Assembly (NCBI RefSeq): GCF_000716335.1
Contig: NZ_KL591006.1
Coordinates: 1 to 64,000, forward strand
Direction of reading: 5' to 3'
Length of the DNA stretch: 64,000 nucleotides
DNA from: Streptomyces sp. NRRL S-118
GTDB taxonomy: Bacteria; Actinomycetota; Actinomycetes; Streptomycetales; Streptomycetaceae
Position 1 is the first letter of the stretch. Each line of letters starts with the position of its first letter. The notes beneath the pieces were generated by a model, which made no database searches, had not been told where the DNA came from, and worked only from the letters and a program-made list of their open reading frames with translations. Shown piece by piece: positions 63,165-64,000 of the stretch. The position numbers were made by a program, and so were the translations under genes.

Positions 63165-64000
63165 ATGGACCGTGAAGACGGGCCGCGAGTGCCGGAGCAG
63201 CGGAGCGCTCCGCGTCCGGCCCCCGCCGGCGGCGAAGGCGGCGACCTGCGCTTCGGCGTGCTCGGCCCGGTCCGCGCCTGGCACGACGGCGACCCCCTGC
63301 CCTCCGGGTCGCCCCAGCAGCGGGCCCTGCTCGCCGCCCTGCTGCTGCGCGACGGCCGCACCGCCACGGCCGCCGAGCTCATCGACGCCATCTGGGGCGA
63401 CGAACCGCCCTCACAGGCGCTCGCCGCGGTCCGCACGTACGCCTCGCGCCTGCGCAAGGTGCTGCCCCCGGGCGTGCTGGTCAGCGAGTCCGGCGGGTAC
63501 GCGATCCGCGGCCGCGCCGACGCCCTCGACCTGAACGTCGCGCAGGAGCTGGCCGCCGAGGCCGAGAAGGCACGGGCGGCGGGCGAGCGCAACCAGGCCC
63601 GGGTGCTCATCAACAAGTCGCTGGGCCTCTGGGACGGCGAGCCTCTCGCCTCCGTGCCGGGACCGTACGCCGAGACGCAGCGCGCCCGCCTGGAGGAGTG
63701 GCGGCTGTCGCTCCTGGAGACCCGGCTCGACCTGGACCTGGAGTGCGGCCACCACGCGGAGGCGGTGTCCGAGCTGACGGCCCTGACCGCCGCGCACCCG
63801 CTGCGCGAGCGGCTGCGGGAGCTGCTGATGCTGGCGCTGTACCGCAGCGGGCGGCAGGCCGAGGCACTGGCCGTGTACGCGGACACGCGCCGGCTGCTCG
63901 CCGACGAGCTGGGCGTCGACCCCGCCCCGGAGCTCTCCCGGCTCCAGCAGCGCATCCTCCAGGCCGACGTGGAGCTGGCGCGCCCGGTGGAGGAACCGCC
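63165..64000 (+). CDS. AfsR/SARP family regulator, N-terminal part
   Basis: At least 278 residues; the gene runs off the window. Start ATG 63165 has a GGGGGAG site. After a disordered N-terminus, an OmpR-type winged helix (LRFGVLGPVRAWHDGDPLPSGSPQQRALLAALLLRDGRTATAAELIDAIWGDEPPSQALAAVRTYASRLRKVL, about 28-100) is followed by a bacterial transcriptional activator domain (ALDLNVAQELAAEAEKAR to ELGVDPAPELSRLQQRIL). It may be a short SARP or a longer AfsR-type protein with ATPase and TPR domains. It is divergent from the amidohydrolase gene. Confidence 0.9.
   Translation, partial: MDREDGPRVPEQRSAPRPAPAGGEGGDLRFGVLGPVRAWHDGDPLPSGSPQQRALLAALLLRDGRTATAAELIDAIWGDEPPSQALAAVRTYASRLRKVLPPGVLVSESGGYAIRGRADALDLNVAQELAAEAEKARAAGERNQARVLINKSLGLWDGEPLASVPGPYAETQRARLEEWRLSLLETRLDLDLECGHHAEAVSELTALTAAHPLRERLRELLMLALYRSGRQAEALAVYADTRRLLADELGVDPAPELSRLQQRILQADVELARPVEEP

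Overview
The window is chromosomal DNA of a high-GC actinomycete, almost certainly a Streptomyces. The signs are GC-rich third codon positions throughout, frequent GTG starts and 4-bp ATGA/GTGA overlaps, an HrdD-type sigma factor, FbiC (coenzyme F420), Streptomyces-restricted families (DUF6227, helix-turn-helix plus DUF397 pairs, GPP34, FxSxx-COOH peptides) and an AfsR/SARP regulator at the right edge. Most of it is ordinary, densely packed chromosome, broken by one small accessory island next to a tRNA-Arg gene (about 30.0-34.1 kb).

Layout. 0-4 kb: a proline-rich partial gene, LtrA, a P1/DmpA peptidase and a DUF6227 protein. 3.9-7.9 kb: the fructose operon (DeoR regulator, 1-phosphofructokinase, PTS IIABC) with three copies of a candidate operator upstream. 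8-10.7 kb: an MFS exporter divergent from a WYL regulator, with a palindrome between them. 10.8-12.5 kb: hrdD with a textbook SigR-type promoter, divergent from a GNAT acetyltransferase. 12.5-14 kb: a DOPA-dioxygenase-like enzyme divergent from a MarR regulator. 14-16.7 kb: a sulfur module (LysR, cysteine dioxygenase, YeiH exporter). 17-20 kb: a secreted M6 protease and an acyl-CoA ligase. 20.1-28 kb: a five-gene FxSxx-COOH RiPP locus (fxsA precursor, fxsB radical SAM, HExxH hydroxylase, fxsC TIR-like, fxsT ParA/TIR/NB-ARC/TPR). 28-30 kb: an FAD oxidase and tRNA-Arg(CCU). 30-34 kb: an island scar with a duplicated tRNA 3' end, a truncated Uma2 gene, a VapC-like pair and a REase-fold polymorphic toxin with a probable immunity gene. 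34-43.5 kb: lipoproteins, a large membrane protein, a D,D-carboxypeptidase, GPP34 and an XRE/DUF397 pair. 43.7-48.8 kb: a symporter remnant, an odd ADP-ribosylglycohydrolase homologue, FbiC and a luciferase-like (LLM) oxidoreductase. 48.9-52.4 kb: a PHP hydrolase, a cupin and an amino-acid permease. 52.6-63 kb: a catabolic-looking block (ALDH, N-acyl-D-amino-acid-deacylase-like enzyme, two LLM oxidoreductases, SDR, PaaI thioesterase, ACMSD-like amidohydrolase).

The two most interesting things are these. (1) The FxSxx-COOH locus has a precursor whose FxSxx motif is followed by an eight-residue tail, a radical SAM enzyme and hydroxylase encoded as separate overlapping genes, and NLR-like partner proteins. 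(2) Four near-identical palindromes, CTGACG-N3-CGTCAG, sit only in the gaps upstream of the LLM, SDR-LLM and amidohydrolase units between 57 and 63 kb. They define a candidate regulon whose regulator is not in the window.

All functional names rest on reading motifs and remembered families. No search was run.
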